From contig BSBN01001483.1 of assembly GCA_027924645.1 (NCBI GenBank), positions 124,001 through 188,000 on the forward strand: DNA of 64,000 nucleotides. The letters are read 5' to 3'. Source of the DNA: Cunninghamia lanceolata (Eukaryota; Streptophyta; Pinopsida; Cupressales; Cupressaceae). The number at the start of each line of letters is the position of its first letter. Within the stretch, counting starts at the first letter, position 1. A model generated the notes under the pieces. The model was not told the DNA's origin. It was given only the letters and a program-made list of their open reading frames with translations, and made no database searches. The position numbers were made by a program, and so were the translations under genes. Of this stretch, positions 33,748 through 44,108 are shown in pieces.

Positions 33748-36700
33748 GTTTCTAAGAAAATAGCTAGCAAGTCAAATGAGGCATCCTCATCCACATCTCA
33801 AGAATCCCAATCACCTATATCCATCCAAAAGCTTATTTCCCCCCAAAACTTCCATTCCTTTCAAAAACCCCACAATCAAAACAAAAGCACTAAAAATACT
33901 AAATCTATGTGGGTTCCTAAATCACTTCATCAACTATCTCCTAAGAAAACAACCCCATTGCTTCCTACACCACCATCTAATCAAAAGCTTCAATGTTTAT
34001 CATGGTGTGTGCAACCATTGGTCATGGTTCCTTTCCACTTCACAGCACCTCCACATAACTACATCTCCCCATCTTCCATCCATTATCTTACATATCTCCC
34101 CCACACTACCCCTATGGCCCATGCTTTGGAATAAACTTTTCATCCATCTTCATTCCATAAGCCTATATAAATCCACACCATAAGCCACTAGCCTACCCTA
34201 CCATAATTCCACATTATAATCCATTATCTACCTAATCCATCTCCCTTCCACGCAATCCCTTTACCAACATCTATGAGCATAATGACATGGTCTATGCGAT
34301 GACATCCATCTCTAACGGGACTACCAACATTCATAGCACTAGACACTTGAGTCCCTCTTATCCATTACCATGGTGAAAACTTGGCAAACAGGCGCCATGT
34401 GTAATTAGCTATCCCCAAAAAAAAACAAAAGAAGAAAGAAAAAAATAAAAACAAATAAAGAGAAATCCCTTCATCCAATGGTGAAAACCTGGTAAACAGG
34501 CACCTTGGATAAGACCATGATGAAAACTTGGCAAATAGGCGTCATGTGTAGGTTGATCTTCCATGTCCCTTACACTTGGGGGCACATTGCCTCATCCAAA
34601 CTATCCATCCTATCATACCAACCTATCATTTTCATCCTATCTTATTCTATCTTCCCATCCTACCATTCTTAGCCATTACACCCATGTACCTATCATATCA
34701 AGTCTATCCATCCTCCCTTCCTCTTTTGATTTTGATGAAGACATAGGGGCAAAATGTTGAAACATGTTTGGATATTTCTTGACATACCTTTTTTCCAAAC
34801 CAAGTCCTATCCATTGACCATTTATCCATCCCATTTAAACCAATCCATCATGTCATGCTATCATCATAAGCGTCATGTAAAATCCAATCTTATCATCCCA
34901 TTGTCATGAGCCTTGTCATGTAAAACCCTAAGTCTACCACCTAGACTGGGGCATGTTATTCCTATGCAACATAGCCTTTGGAGATCACATCCTAGTTCCC
35001 TTAGGATCCATCCACTATGGCATATCCTTTATCATGAGCTTTCCATCTTATAGCTCATCCCCATCTGTTTATCACAAACTTTCCACTATAGCCTACCTAT
35101 CCATTTATCATGAGGCATGCATCCATCCCTTATATGTCCTATCCTCTTATCTATCCATCCAACTCTCATGACCTTGCCGTCACATTTACTATGAGCCCAT
35201 CCTTGCACCTAGACTTGGATTTCCCTTGTCATTGGTATCTAGCACAAAGGCTACCCAAAATTGTAAATCCATTAACATCCCAAAACATTTCAAAAAAAAA
35301 AAAAAACACAAAAAAATTAAAATATGTCAAAAAAATCCAAAAAATCAAATATCCAACAAAAAATCCAAGCAATAACACTGATTCAATCATCATCCAAAAC
35401 AATCCACTCCATCAACATTCAATCAAAATCAAATAATAATCATCATCATCATCAATTCTTCTTATCAATAACATTCATTCATCCATTTCAATCAATCACT
35501 TCTTCCAATCATAGCAATCAAATCAATCTAAGCAATGATCTTAAATCCAAGTCAAACTAATCCATATCAAGCAAGCCAATGAATCAAGGAACATTATCCA
35601 ATCAAATCAACAGGTTTTGATCCTAATCTTGTCATGAGCCAAATCAATCATCAATCATCATCAATGGGATATAGCATTCCCACATCCTTGTGTTGATCTA
35701 GGGATATAGCTTTCCCCACAATGAAAACACTATCATTATCAATGAAACAATCAATTATTGGTTTATGACTTGACAAGGGCAATACCTTGTTTGTTTTACA
35801 TCCTTTGAGCACATTGAGAACACTTGCTTATGCTTAGATTGAGTGGACACTCTAATCTTTATCCATCACTATCATCATTCAAAACAATCCAATCACCAAA
35901 ATAATCAACCCAACAACAACAAACATCACAACCAAAGCACATCTAGCCAACCATCAACAACAATCATCAGCATCAACAACAAACATCAACACTAAAGCAA
36001 ATCAACTCAATCACATCAACTCCAATTGGAACAAATCTAATCACTTCAGCAAATCAAAAGTAGCTCAATCCACCACATATCATCCCATCATCAATATTTC
36101 ATCAATCCATTTTCATCATCATCAATAAAAAAAATTAGAACTACATCTCATTTCCATCGTTAAGTGCCTTGATCCCATGGATACAGGGTATGTAGGTAGT
36201 CTGGAGTACGAAGGAAGTGCCTAGATTCAAGCACAAACAATTTTTCCTCTTTCTCCTCTTATCATTTCTTATCATTTGTCTTCTACATCATCAATAAACA
36301 ACTTCTTCTAATCAATCTATCATCCAATCAATCCATTCATCCAATCAAATCATTCCAAACAATGATCCAAATGCAAACCCATCCTTAAGCTATACCAATT
36401 AAGTTAATCAAACAAGCCAAGTTATCCAAGCGCAATCAATGGTCTTGATTCTAGCCTTGTTGTAAGCCAAATCAATCAGCCAATCAGCCAACCAACTCAG
36501 CAAACAACCTTGTGTTGATCTAGGGATATAGCTTTCCCCGCAATGACAACACTCTCAACTATCATCAACAAAACAATCAGCAATTAATCATTGGTTTACA
36601 GCTTGACAGGGGCAATACCTTGTTTTTTTTTTGAATCATTTTTGCATGCTTGCTTGTGTGTGTTATCATTTTTAACTTGCATTTAAATCACATCCAAATC

Positions 36701-37186
36701 ATTTCCAGCTAATATTCATATCTTGTGTATGTTGGAATAGCTTTTTTCACTATCCTTTACATCTAAGGTCATATTATACCTTTTGTGCATTAGGACTTTA
36801 ATGCTCTAAGTTTACTTCCTCATACGTTAGACAAGGTTGTATTACGCTAGGGCACAAGACACATCGTCACCCTGGTCCTTATACCTTGGTGCATAACATC
36901 TAGTGCTATATCAAACATCATGGTTGCTCACCTTCCATTGCAGCATAACACATCCTTCATTTCTTCTATCTATCCCCTTATCTTTCTTTTGCAGCCAAGC
37001 CATTTCTTTTCGAGAGCCTACCCGTGTTTGTCCAACCCACCTATCCTCTCAAGGGGGCAACATCATCCTATCTTTTCATCATCATCCTATCCCACATCAC
37101 ATTATCATCCTTTTCCTCTATCCATACTTTAGCTTCTTTGAAATGATGTTACTCAACATAAATCTTATCATCTCGAACATCATCTC
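33748..37186 (+). other. Element F 3' noncoding region
   Basis: 3.4 kb with no recognisable protein. The plus strand is strikingly poor in G and built from ATC, CAT and CAA words, especially 35290-36130. Three copies of a GGTGAAAACTTGGCAAACAG motif lie at 34371, 34479 and 34519. A pair of related segments (about 35620-35800 and 36435-36630) share AGGGATATAGCTTTCCCC and GGGCAATACCTTGTTT. Confidence 0.6.
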
Positions 37187-37200
37187 AAAGAGGGGCAAAA
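37187..37200 (+). other. Polypurine tract of element F
   Basis: AAAGAGGGGCAAAA immediately before the 3' LTR. Confidence 0.75.
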
Positions 37201-38081
37201 TGTAGACACCCAAAATTGTCCTAACTTTGTCCATGTCTAGCAACACCTAGTTAAAAACATTATCCTAGACATCTTGTAGCATTTTGTCCTAATTTCCCTA
37301 ATCCATTAAGCTAATTAATTAAATAAATTTTATTTATTTAATTAAAATCCCATTTAATCCCATCCCAATTAATTAAATAAATTTTATTTATTTAATTAAT
37401 TTCTACATCATATCTTATCTTATCCTATTCAACTTCTTAATTAATTAAATAAATTTTATTTATTTAATTAATATCCAACTCATATCCCAACTAATTCAAA
37501 TATTTTATTTGAATTAAGCCCTCACCTTTCACCACATTCCAACACTTGTCTAGTCAATCATGTGTTATAGTACAACTTTTATCTTTCACATGCACAACTA
37601 TTGGGACCTAATTTTAGTATTTATCTACACAAGCACACCTAAGCCTTATCTTCCCTTGTCACATGTCAATTGACTTGATGTGCAAGGAAACCTAACTTAA
37701 TCCTATCCATCCATTTCATCTAAAGCCCTAATTGATCCTAGCCATCCATTTGAATCAAGCCTTTCCTATAAAGAAAGCCTGTCTTGAGCCATTAGAGGAG
37801 GATGGAGGATTCTTCTTCATACAACTTCACTCTGCTGAATTTTCATCCCAAGCCATTATCTATCCTCTTTCATCTACCTAACTTGCATCTATCAACCACC
37901 AATCATCTATAATTTATCTTCTTATCAATGTTATGCTGCGGAATCGAGCAATGAACACAACAAAGTGATCAATCAACCAAGCTCATCTTGCATCTTCGAG
38001 GTATTGAATTATTTGGGTTTAGGTTATGCATTTCAATTGCTTGATCATTTCCATTTATAAATCCAAATTTTTCATTATACA
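37201..38081 (+). repeat. 3' LTR of element F
   Basis: 881 bp, the full-length version. It has three intact 31-base units with 14-bp arms TTAATTAAATAAAT / ATTTATTTAATTAA at 37315-37345, 37369-37399 and 37441-37471. Confidence 0.93.
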
Positions 38082-38086
38082 AGAGG

Positions 38087-39249
38087 AATTAGGGCAACAA
38101 AAAAGGAGAAAACAATAGAATACAAATTAGGGCTTCTCAAATTTTAAAAACCAATATTTTATTGAGAGGGGAATGTGAGGGAAATTTGTTTATTCCTTAT
38201 TTTTACATTTTTTATTTATGCCCTTGTCATTTTATCTCTTGTGCTCATTTATTTTGTTTTTAATTTAAATGGGGTTTTGCATTTTTGTTTTATTGCCTTG
38301 TGAATTATATTTTAAAAGGGAGGGATTAATTTTTGTTATGTTGGGAAGTGTGTTCCCTTTGATTTTAAATTTCACATTTATTGGAGTAATTATTTTATTT
38401 TCCTTAGCGTGATTTTATTATTTTATCTTTTTATCGATATTACTATTTTTTTTACGGGAAAGAGTATTTTAATCTCTTCCCTTCTCTATTATTCCGAGTT
38501 AGTTAATAAATATAATGCTGAAATTATATTTATTAATGGACTCAAATTTGAAATCTATTTTGGCGTCATGTAATTATTTTATTATTTTATTCAAATTTTT
38601 AACCTTTCAATGCAAGGTCAATTTATTTGACCTTGGCAGGGTATTTATTTTGTCAATTTATATTGTTTTAAATTTGTTCTTAAGTTTAATTTTTTATTCT
38701 TAAATTTTGTTTAATTTCTTATTGGATTTTTATTTTAAAATTTTTAATTCGATTATAGAAAGCACGTTATGCTGTCAGATTTTTCCTAGATTTCTAGGGT
38801 TTTAATTTCACGATATTTCATTAACTTTTATTTCACCATTCCACTTTAATCATGCGTCCATCATGCCATTATTTCTTAATCATTATTTTGATTCATTTTT
38901 GATCTGAGTTAGGGTTAGGTTTCAAATTTGACAAAATCACCCTCTCACCTAGGAAACTTAGGGTTCAGATTGAAACCATTCTAACTCTATAAGTGACACA
39001 CTTCGTGTCGCATACCCCCTAGATGACTATCATCACATAGGGGACTACGTGAGACAACACACCTCCTCAAATTTTGTTGACATGTTTATGCCTTATGCGT
39101 ATTGCCACCGAGCACGCAGACGCGTGCGGGGGGGGGTTCCTAGGGATAGGTAGAAAAGTTTTTCATATTTCATGTTATGACCACATGGCAAATGTGGACA
39201 TGACACATGTGTTGTGTGTCGTGACCGCATGGGAAATGTGGGCATGACA
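38087..39249. other. Element E, right part
   Basis: AT-rich noncoding sequence. The last 80 bases hold a near-direct repeat (GACCACATGG...GTGGACATGACAC, then GACCGCATGG...GTGGGCATGACAC) ending at the element tip. A G10 run lies at about 39129-39138. Confidence 0.55.
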
Positions 39250-39609
39250 CATCCTCAAACTTTTGTATTTACCCTTTAGGCTCTGTAACTTAGCACATTT
39301 GACATATGCATCACCTTCATACAGATTTTCTAACTTCTCCCAAATTTCATGAGAAGTTTGTAATTCCAAGACATTTTTCATTTCTGTATCAGTCAGGGCA
39401 CTCAACAATGCTTCTTTAGCCTGAATGTTGTTTTTAATGTCTTTGATTTGATTTGGAGTTGTAGGACCATTCTGCGGAGGAGTATACTTATTCTTGGTTA
39501 TCAACCAATAAGGATTACCCATGCATTGCAAATGACATTCCATACGATTCTTCTAAAGAGAGTAATTTGTTCCATCAAATCTTGAACTATTCTTTTTGTA
39601 TGTCGACAT
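39250..39609 (-). pseudogene. Copia B gag, N-terminal part
   Basis: Starts at ATG 39609 (MSTYKKNSSRFDGTNYSL), about 40 bp below the PBS, and runs through the Copia gag signature NRMECHLQCMGNPYWLI, KNNIQAKEALLSALTD and SHEIWEKLENLYEGDAYVKCAKLQSLKGKYKSLRM. An in-frame TAG after NYSL stands where the family normally has tryptophan, so it is probably a TGG-to-TAG change. The frame is cut at 39250 by element E. Confidence 0.85.
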
Positions 39610-39650
39610 CCTGGATCTCCTAAAGTGGTCAAGCTTCTTTTAGAGGAACT

Positions 39651-39663
39651 GGCTCTGATACCA
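39651..39663 (-). other. Primer binding site of Copia B
   Basis: Sense TGGTATCAGAGCC, three bases after the LTR end; this is the standard primer site for initiator tRNA-Met. Confidence 0.88.
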
Positions 39664-39666
39664 ATT

Positions 39667-40997
39667 TGTTAAAATTAGGGCAGACAACTAAGAGGGGGGT
39701 GAATCAGTTGTCACAAAACTTTTATCTTTTGCTATATTTAATCTTCTTTACCACTTATTAACAGATTAATGATATAACCATGAAAGCATGAATCAACAAC
39801 ACATGAGTAGAAACATAATCAACACAGATAACACTAGGATTTTTACGTGGAAACCCGGTTAAGGGAAAAACCATGGTGGGGGTTAACCCACAAGATTTAT
39901 TCTCTGTTAAAAGAATAGAAAAATGGGAAGGCACTTGCCTTCGGGTGCACTGCCCAGAGCTCATTGCTCAAAGGAGGCTCACTGCCTACAAAAACATTCA
40001 CATGATTAACACTGAAAGGTTGAACTAAGAAACAACATCTTCTTCATGCCAAGGTTCAGTTCCATTGAAGCGCACAACACCTCTGCTCTGCCCCCACTCA
40101 CTTCCTCGTTACATCTGTATCTTTGCTCACATCCACACATTTTCATGACTCCACAAAACTTATTTATACATGACATCGACTTTGGAATTACCATCAAAGT
40201 TAGCCTTACTATCATCTATCTAGAACATTCTCTAAGATAGGCATTACAAGAACACAAGACTTAAAATACTTCATGCGAACCATTACACTGTCAACCAAAC
40301 ATAGCTAGGACTCAAATCTTCCTCGAACAACATGCCACGCTCCATAGAACTCTTCTTAGATCATCTGCAACACGCACCAAGCATCCGGTTGGCCAAGACT
40401 GGAAGGAACAACAACACCCAAGGAGAAATCTTCAACTACGAGCTCAATCCTCAATGCAGACCACCAACACAATAGGCACACAATCTAGAAATCACCACAA
40501 GCACAATGAAATCAACAAGAACAACCACACCACCTCAAATCACCAGAATCACTTTCACCTTCATACAGGAACTTAAGAACACTGACTGTCATGACTATCA
40601 CACTAGAAAGATTGCTTGCGAACCTCCAAACCATGAACCACTTGAGTTGAGGATACACATCAACATCCCAAACATACCTCTAGAACCGCAGATCATATTA
40701 TTCTAATGGGAAGCAATCCGGACCAAATTCTTGTCACTCTGTTACCTCTGAACAACTATAAAACCTGGTTCTACTTAGATGGCCATAACTTCACCAATCC
40801 TCTATGCGGACCTCTCAAATCTTAACTGGATCAACTTTAGACAAACCTCTACAAACCCTTTAATCTGTAGACTCTAATCTTCGTCTCACTTGAAATGCGG
40901 AGCAATCTACTTTACTAAACTGCATTGTCTTCACTATCTCTGACAAAGAGATATGTTGACATCAATGACAACACATCATATGCACATATTTGCAACA
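39667..40997 (-). repeat. 5' LTR of Copia B
   Basis: 1331 bp with canonical TGTTAAAA...TTGCAACA ends on the plus strand. It is the partner of 339-1658 and is followed by the AAATC duplication. The U5-end hairpin is at 39684-39711 and the TATA octamer at 40161-40168. Confidence 0.92.
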
Positions 40998-41002
40998 AAA
41001 TC

Positions 41003-41948
41003 TGCCTCTAAAATTTGTTCTTCTTCCTCTAAAGTTGCCCCTTGAATCTGATGTTTTTTCTTGTGAGTTACTTGTCTCTCCTTGAGACCTTTGGGACTAT
41101 CATCTACTAGTAAAAGTCCCTCTTCCTTTGAAATTTGTCCTTCCCCTACCTCTACTTTGTTTTTCTTGTCTCCTCCTCAACTTATCTTCAGCTTTGATGG
41201 CCAACTGATAGCATTCTTCCACTGTTGTTGGACTTGTGATACTTAGTTCATCTTGTAGGCTATACTTTAGCCCATTGAAATACCTTGCAACTTTGTCAAC
41301 ATCTTCTTCCATGTGGCCTGATCTTATGTTTAGTTTGTAGAACTCTTCTATGTATGTCTTCACATCCATGTCTTTTTGCTTCAAATTTTGAAACCTTTTA
41401 TATAACTGAATGACATAATCACTAGGTAGGAATTTACCTTTCAATTTGTCAACCATTCTATCCCAATATGTGATCTTTGCCTTGCCTTTCTTCTTCCTCT
41501 CTTCTTGCACATAGTCCCACCATAGGGATGCATGTCCTTTTAGTTTTGTTCTTGCCAATTTCACTTGCTACGCATCAGGTATCTCCTCAAACTCAAAATA
41601 CTTGTCTAATTCTCCTATCCAATCTAGGAGTTCTTCTCCATTTAGACTTCCTGAATATTCAGGAAGTTCTATTTTTACCTTAGAACCATCATTCTTAACT
41701 GCCTGTAGCAATTTCTCCAACCTCTTCTCTTCAATATCTCTTTCTACTTCAAGTTCTTCTTGTGGTGCATTTTCACCCACTTCTTCTTCTTCTTGGTCAC
41801 TCAAATCTCCTGTGACCACTTCTCTTCTCTGGTTGGTCTCAACTGATGTGAGTCTTGCATCAAGGCTTTCCTTTATGGCTCTCAATTTTGGGGCAAGAGA
41901 GTCTCTCACCTCTTTGATTATTCTTTCCACATTCATCCTTGGAGGCAT
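41003..41948 (-). pseudogene. Gypsy element A: gag N-terminal two thirds
   Basis: Gag structural protein of a Ty3/Gypsy retrotransposon, starting at the ATG at 41948 (MPPRMNVERI). An acidic coiled N-terminus is followed by the retrotransposon gag core (GEELLDWIGELDKYFEF, then KLKGHASLWWDYV) and a basic RGRGRTNFKGRG tail. One in-frame TAG at 41568-41570 separates two segments in the same frame, and more stops lie near 41100. At 41003 the protein is cut by element B and resumes at 338; joining the two sides over the AAATC duplication gives a continuous RGRF-GNRGG stretch. Element J carries a clear relative (DWIEELDKYFEYED). A PBS and an LTR lie immediately upstream. Confidence 0.8.
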
Positions 41949-42001
41949 TTTGGCTAGTCTTCAAACTCAACTTATTTATGACCCCTTACTAATCTTCCTA
42001 A

Positions 42002-42013
42002 GCTTTGATACCA
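42002..42013 (-). other. Primer binding site of element A
   Basis: In sense orientation this reads TGGTATCAAAGC, three bases after the LTR end. It differs by one base from the standard initiator-tRNA-Met primer site (TGGTATCAGAGC). Element J uses the same variant. Confidence 0.75.
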
Positions 42014-42016
42014 ATT

Positions 42017-42494
42017 TGATATAGAGATGGGATTAGCTAACTCAAAAAAACTGAAGAGGTAGATTAGGGCTTGGCTCAAAACTCAACTCCATTGTTGCTC
42101 CTAGACAGAAGTTGCTACAACTCAAAAAAATTACTATAAAAGATTGCTTGTATTCATCAAAACACCAAAAATCAACTCCCTCTTCTTGCATTCGACCATG
42201 CACACCTTATCCATGCCTTTTCCAACCATTACAAATATTTCCCAACTTGGTTTTAATGTTTCCTTAATTTTATGCCACTTGCCCAAAAGTTGCATGGCCA
42301 TTTTTAGCAACTTTGACAATTTTGAGCAATTTTACAACTTTTATAACCAACAATCCATACCACTACAAAAATGAATTAAATACATTGCAAATGGTCATAA
42401 ATGACCTTATTGGACATTAAAACCCATTAACACCTAAAAACCCAAAAATACAAAAATATGCCAAAATGGAGCTCCTAGTGCCCCTACCACATCA
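42017..42494 (-). repeat. 5' LTR of element A
   Basis: A 478 bp segment that begins directly beside the PBS. Its plus-strand ends are TGATATAG and CCACATCA, so in sense it starts TGATG and ends ATATCA. The inner end is fixed by the PBS. The outer end is chosen because J's LTRs have the same TGATG/CATCA termini; it cannot be verified here because the partner LTR is outside the window. Confidence 0.55.
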
Positions 42495-42726
42495 CTCGAG
42501 CCTTCTTCCTTCTACCTTACAAAAGAAGGAAGTAAAGAAAGGAAAACCCCACCTTAGAGGAATAATGAAAACACTGAGGGTCAGCCCCTAGGCCTTCACA
42601 ACTTTACCTCACACCTTCTGGAAGAGGAAAGAGAGGAGCCCTGACCCTGCCAATTGTATAGAAATATGAAGTCGTTGGGGGTCGGTCCCCAGGCCCTCAC
42701 CATTCCACCTGCTCGGAAGAAAAGAG
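42495..42726. repeat. Interspersed GTCAGCCCC-type repeat units
   Basis: Noncoding. Two diverged units of about 100 bp, each with ATGAAaac...GGGTCAGCCCCTAGGCC, at about 42563 and 42665. A third lies at about 43215. Element G is inserted in the second. Confidence 0.5.
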
Positions 42727-43059
42727 TGTTGGAAAAAAAGTTAGCATCCCCCTTCAGGATTCGTGACATAGCTTAATCACCTCCCACTGATCTTTATTTG
42801 AGATGGTAGTGGTTTCCTAATAGGTGCACCTTTTGGGAGAAATGACCAGCTCAACACCCTACAAGTGGTATCAGAGCTGGGTCATGGGTTTGAATCCCCT
42901 TGGGTAACACTGAGGGGGGATTGTTTGCAAAAAAAGTCAGTGTCCCCCTTTAGGATTTGTGACATGGCTTAATCACCTCCCGCTGATCTTTATCTGGGAT
43001 GGTAGCAGTTTCCTTATAGGTGCGCCTTTTGGGAGAAATGGCCAACTCAACACCCTACA
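42727..43059 (+). mobile_element. TRIM element G
   Basis: A 333-bp miniature LTR element. Terminal repeats are 42727-42863 (137 bp) and 42922-43059 (138 bp), both TGTT...CCCTACA. The PBS TGGTATCAGAGC lies at 42866-42877, two bases after the left repeat, and the PPT TGAGGGGGGA at 42911-42920, just before the right one. The interior is 58 bp and noncoding. Flanks AAGAG (42722-42726) and AAGAC (43060-43064) match at four of five bases. It must be mobilised in trans. Confidence 0.88.
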
Positions 43060-44108
43060 AAGACAACATCATAACTCCAACCCCCAAAGTCCACTTAGAA
43101 AAAATTTCAAACCTTAGGTAGACTTTGGTCATTGGGCCTCACTGTTGCCACTTGTTTGGAGGAAGAGGGAAGGCTGCAGGCCCGACTTCCACCCTTTGAA
43201 ACACTTAGTCAAATAATGAAAATGCTAGGAGTCAGCCCCCAGGCTTTCCACGTATGTAAAGTACACATTCCAAAACAAAATTTACTAAAGTAAACAATCC
43301 AGTTATTTACATGATACATCATCTTAAATAAAAAGATAGATCTCATAAACAGATCAATAATATCATTAAATCTTACAAATCACGTGCTCAATCTAGGTAT
43401 TCACACTATAAAGAATATACATGTCCATTTGGCTTTCTTGCAATAATTCATCCAAAGGTACTTACAAGATACAATAACATGTACAATATAAGAAATAATA
43501 AATCAAACAAACTCTTTAGGCACCATGAACCCACATGGTCCTCTTACGAGCTGAGAGATAAGAACATGACTTAGGCGCTTTTCTGCCCAACCATGAAGCA
43601 ATTACACTTCCCCAGATCCCTTCATAACACGAAAGAAACCCATCCCTACATGAAATGTCTAGCAACTTAGAAACAACTGGCAGGAGGGAACACCTGAAGT
43701 CTAATGTGCAAATTGAAATAATGATATGCAAATTGTCTCACAATAGGATGTGGCAGAGATATATATAAATAAAGTTTTGCTAAGCAAATATTCATCTCAT
43801 TTCAATGAATTCCCAACTTGGCCAAGCATATAAAATAGTTTAAGGTTCAATTCCCAAAAAGAGGAAAATCCATCTCTGATATTCCACATTCGACATCCTA
43901 GCCCAGAAAGCAACCCAAAACACACATAAAGATAATCTACTTTATTTCAAAAGAAAAGAAACCCATGTTCGCCTAAATCCATTTCTAATTCCCTTTCTTT
44001 TGTATATTTCAAGGACACACTTTCAAGCATACAAATCAAACAAATAACATCATTTATTCATTTAATCATAATTATAAATATATATAGAATCTATAAACTG
44101 GTTATATT
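43060..44108. other. Unassigned noncoding interval
   Basis: No coding region recognised. The first 200 bp continue the repeat units around element G; the rest is unique-looking AT-rich DNA. A 71-codon minus frame at 43516-43731 has no features I recognise. Confidence 0.4.

Larger units (their letters stand above)
27746..38081 (+). mobile_element. Element F, LTR element with gag-like ORF but no pol
   Basis: Plus orientation. LTRs at 27746-28516 and 37201-38081, a perfect AGAGG duplication (27741-27745 and 38082-38086), PBS at 28520 and PPT at 37187-37200. About 8.7 kb of interior holds a repeat-rich leader, a broken gag-like frame (30783-33747) and a G-poor 3' region. No RT, RNase H, integrase or protease motif is visible on either strand. 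It is a large non-autonomous derivative; the gag zinc motif and G-patch-like motif point to a Tat-type Gypsy ancestor. Confidence 0.92.
24132..39249. mobile_element. Element E, TG...CA unit without pol, inserted in B gag
   Basis: Bounded by CATCC at 24127-24131 and 39250-39254, which rejoin B's gag exactly. Its ends are TGTGAGGCC and GCATGACA. Removing element F leaves about 4.8 kb. I see no direct terminal repeats within it, no PBS or PPT, and no pol motif. A very large solo LTR, or a non-autonomous unit whose LTRs are not recognisable, fits the TG...CA ends and the 5-bp duplication. Orientation is unknown. Confidence 0.7.
339..40997 (-). mobile_element. Copia element B, outer element of the nest
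   Basis: Ty1/Copia retrotransposon in minus orientation, stretched to 40.7 kb by later insertions. It has LTRs at 339-1658 and 39667-40997, a PBS at 39651-39663, a polypurine tract beside 1658, and gag, protease, integrase, RT and RNase H in Copia order. The target-site duplication is AAATC at 334-338 and 40998-41002, and it interrupts gag of element A. The left LTR tip is TA instead of TG, a G-to-A type change. Element C sits in its integrase region and element E in its gag. By homology of pol and LTR organisation it is a relative of element L. Confidence 0.92.

Noticed and set aside
33776..34183. Plus-strand frame after F gag as an additional gene
   Set aside because: Overlaps another open frame of similar length in the same G-poor sequence, where stops are rare; no motif supports it.
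41602..42024. 140-codon serine-rich plus-strand frame
   Set aside because: It mirrors the acidic gag of element A and runs into the PBS and LTR, so it is an antisense artefact.
42866..42900. tRNA gene near TGGTATCAGAGCTGGGTC...GGTTTGAATCCCC
   Set aside because: The segment resembles the T-arm of a tRNA, but no complete cloverleaf can be formed in the 58 bp between the repeats; it fits a PBS of a TRIM better.
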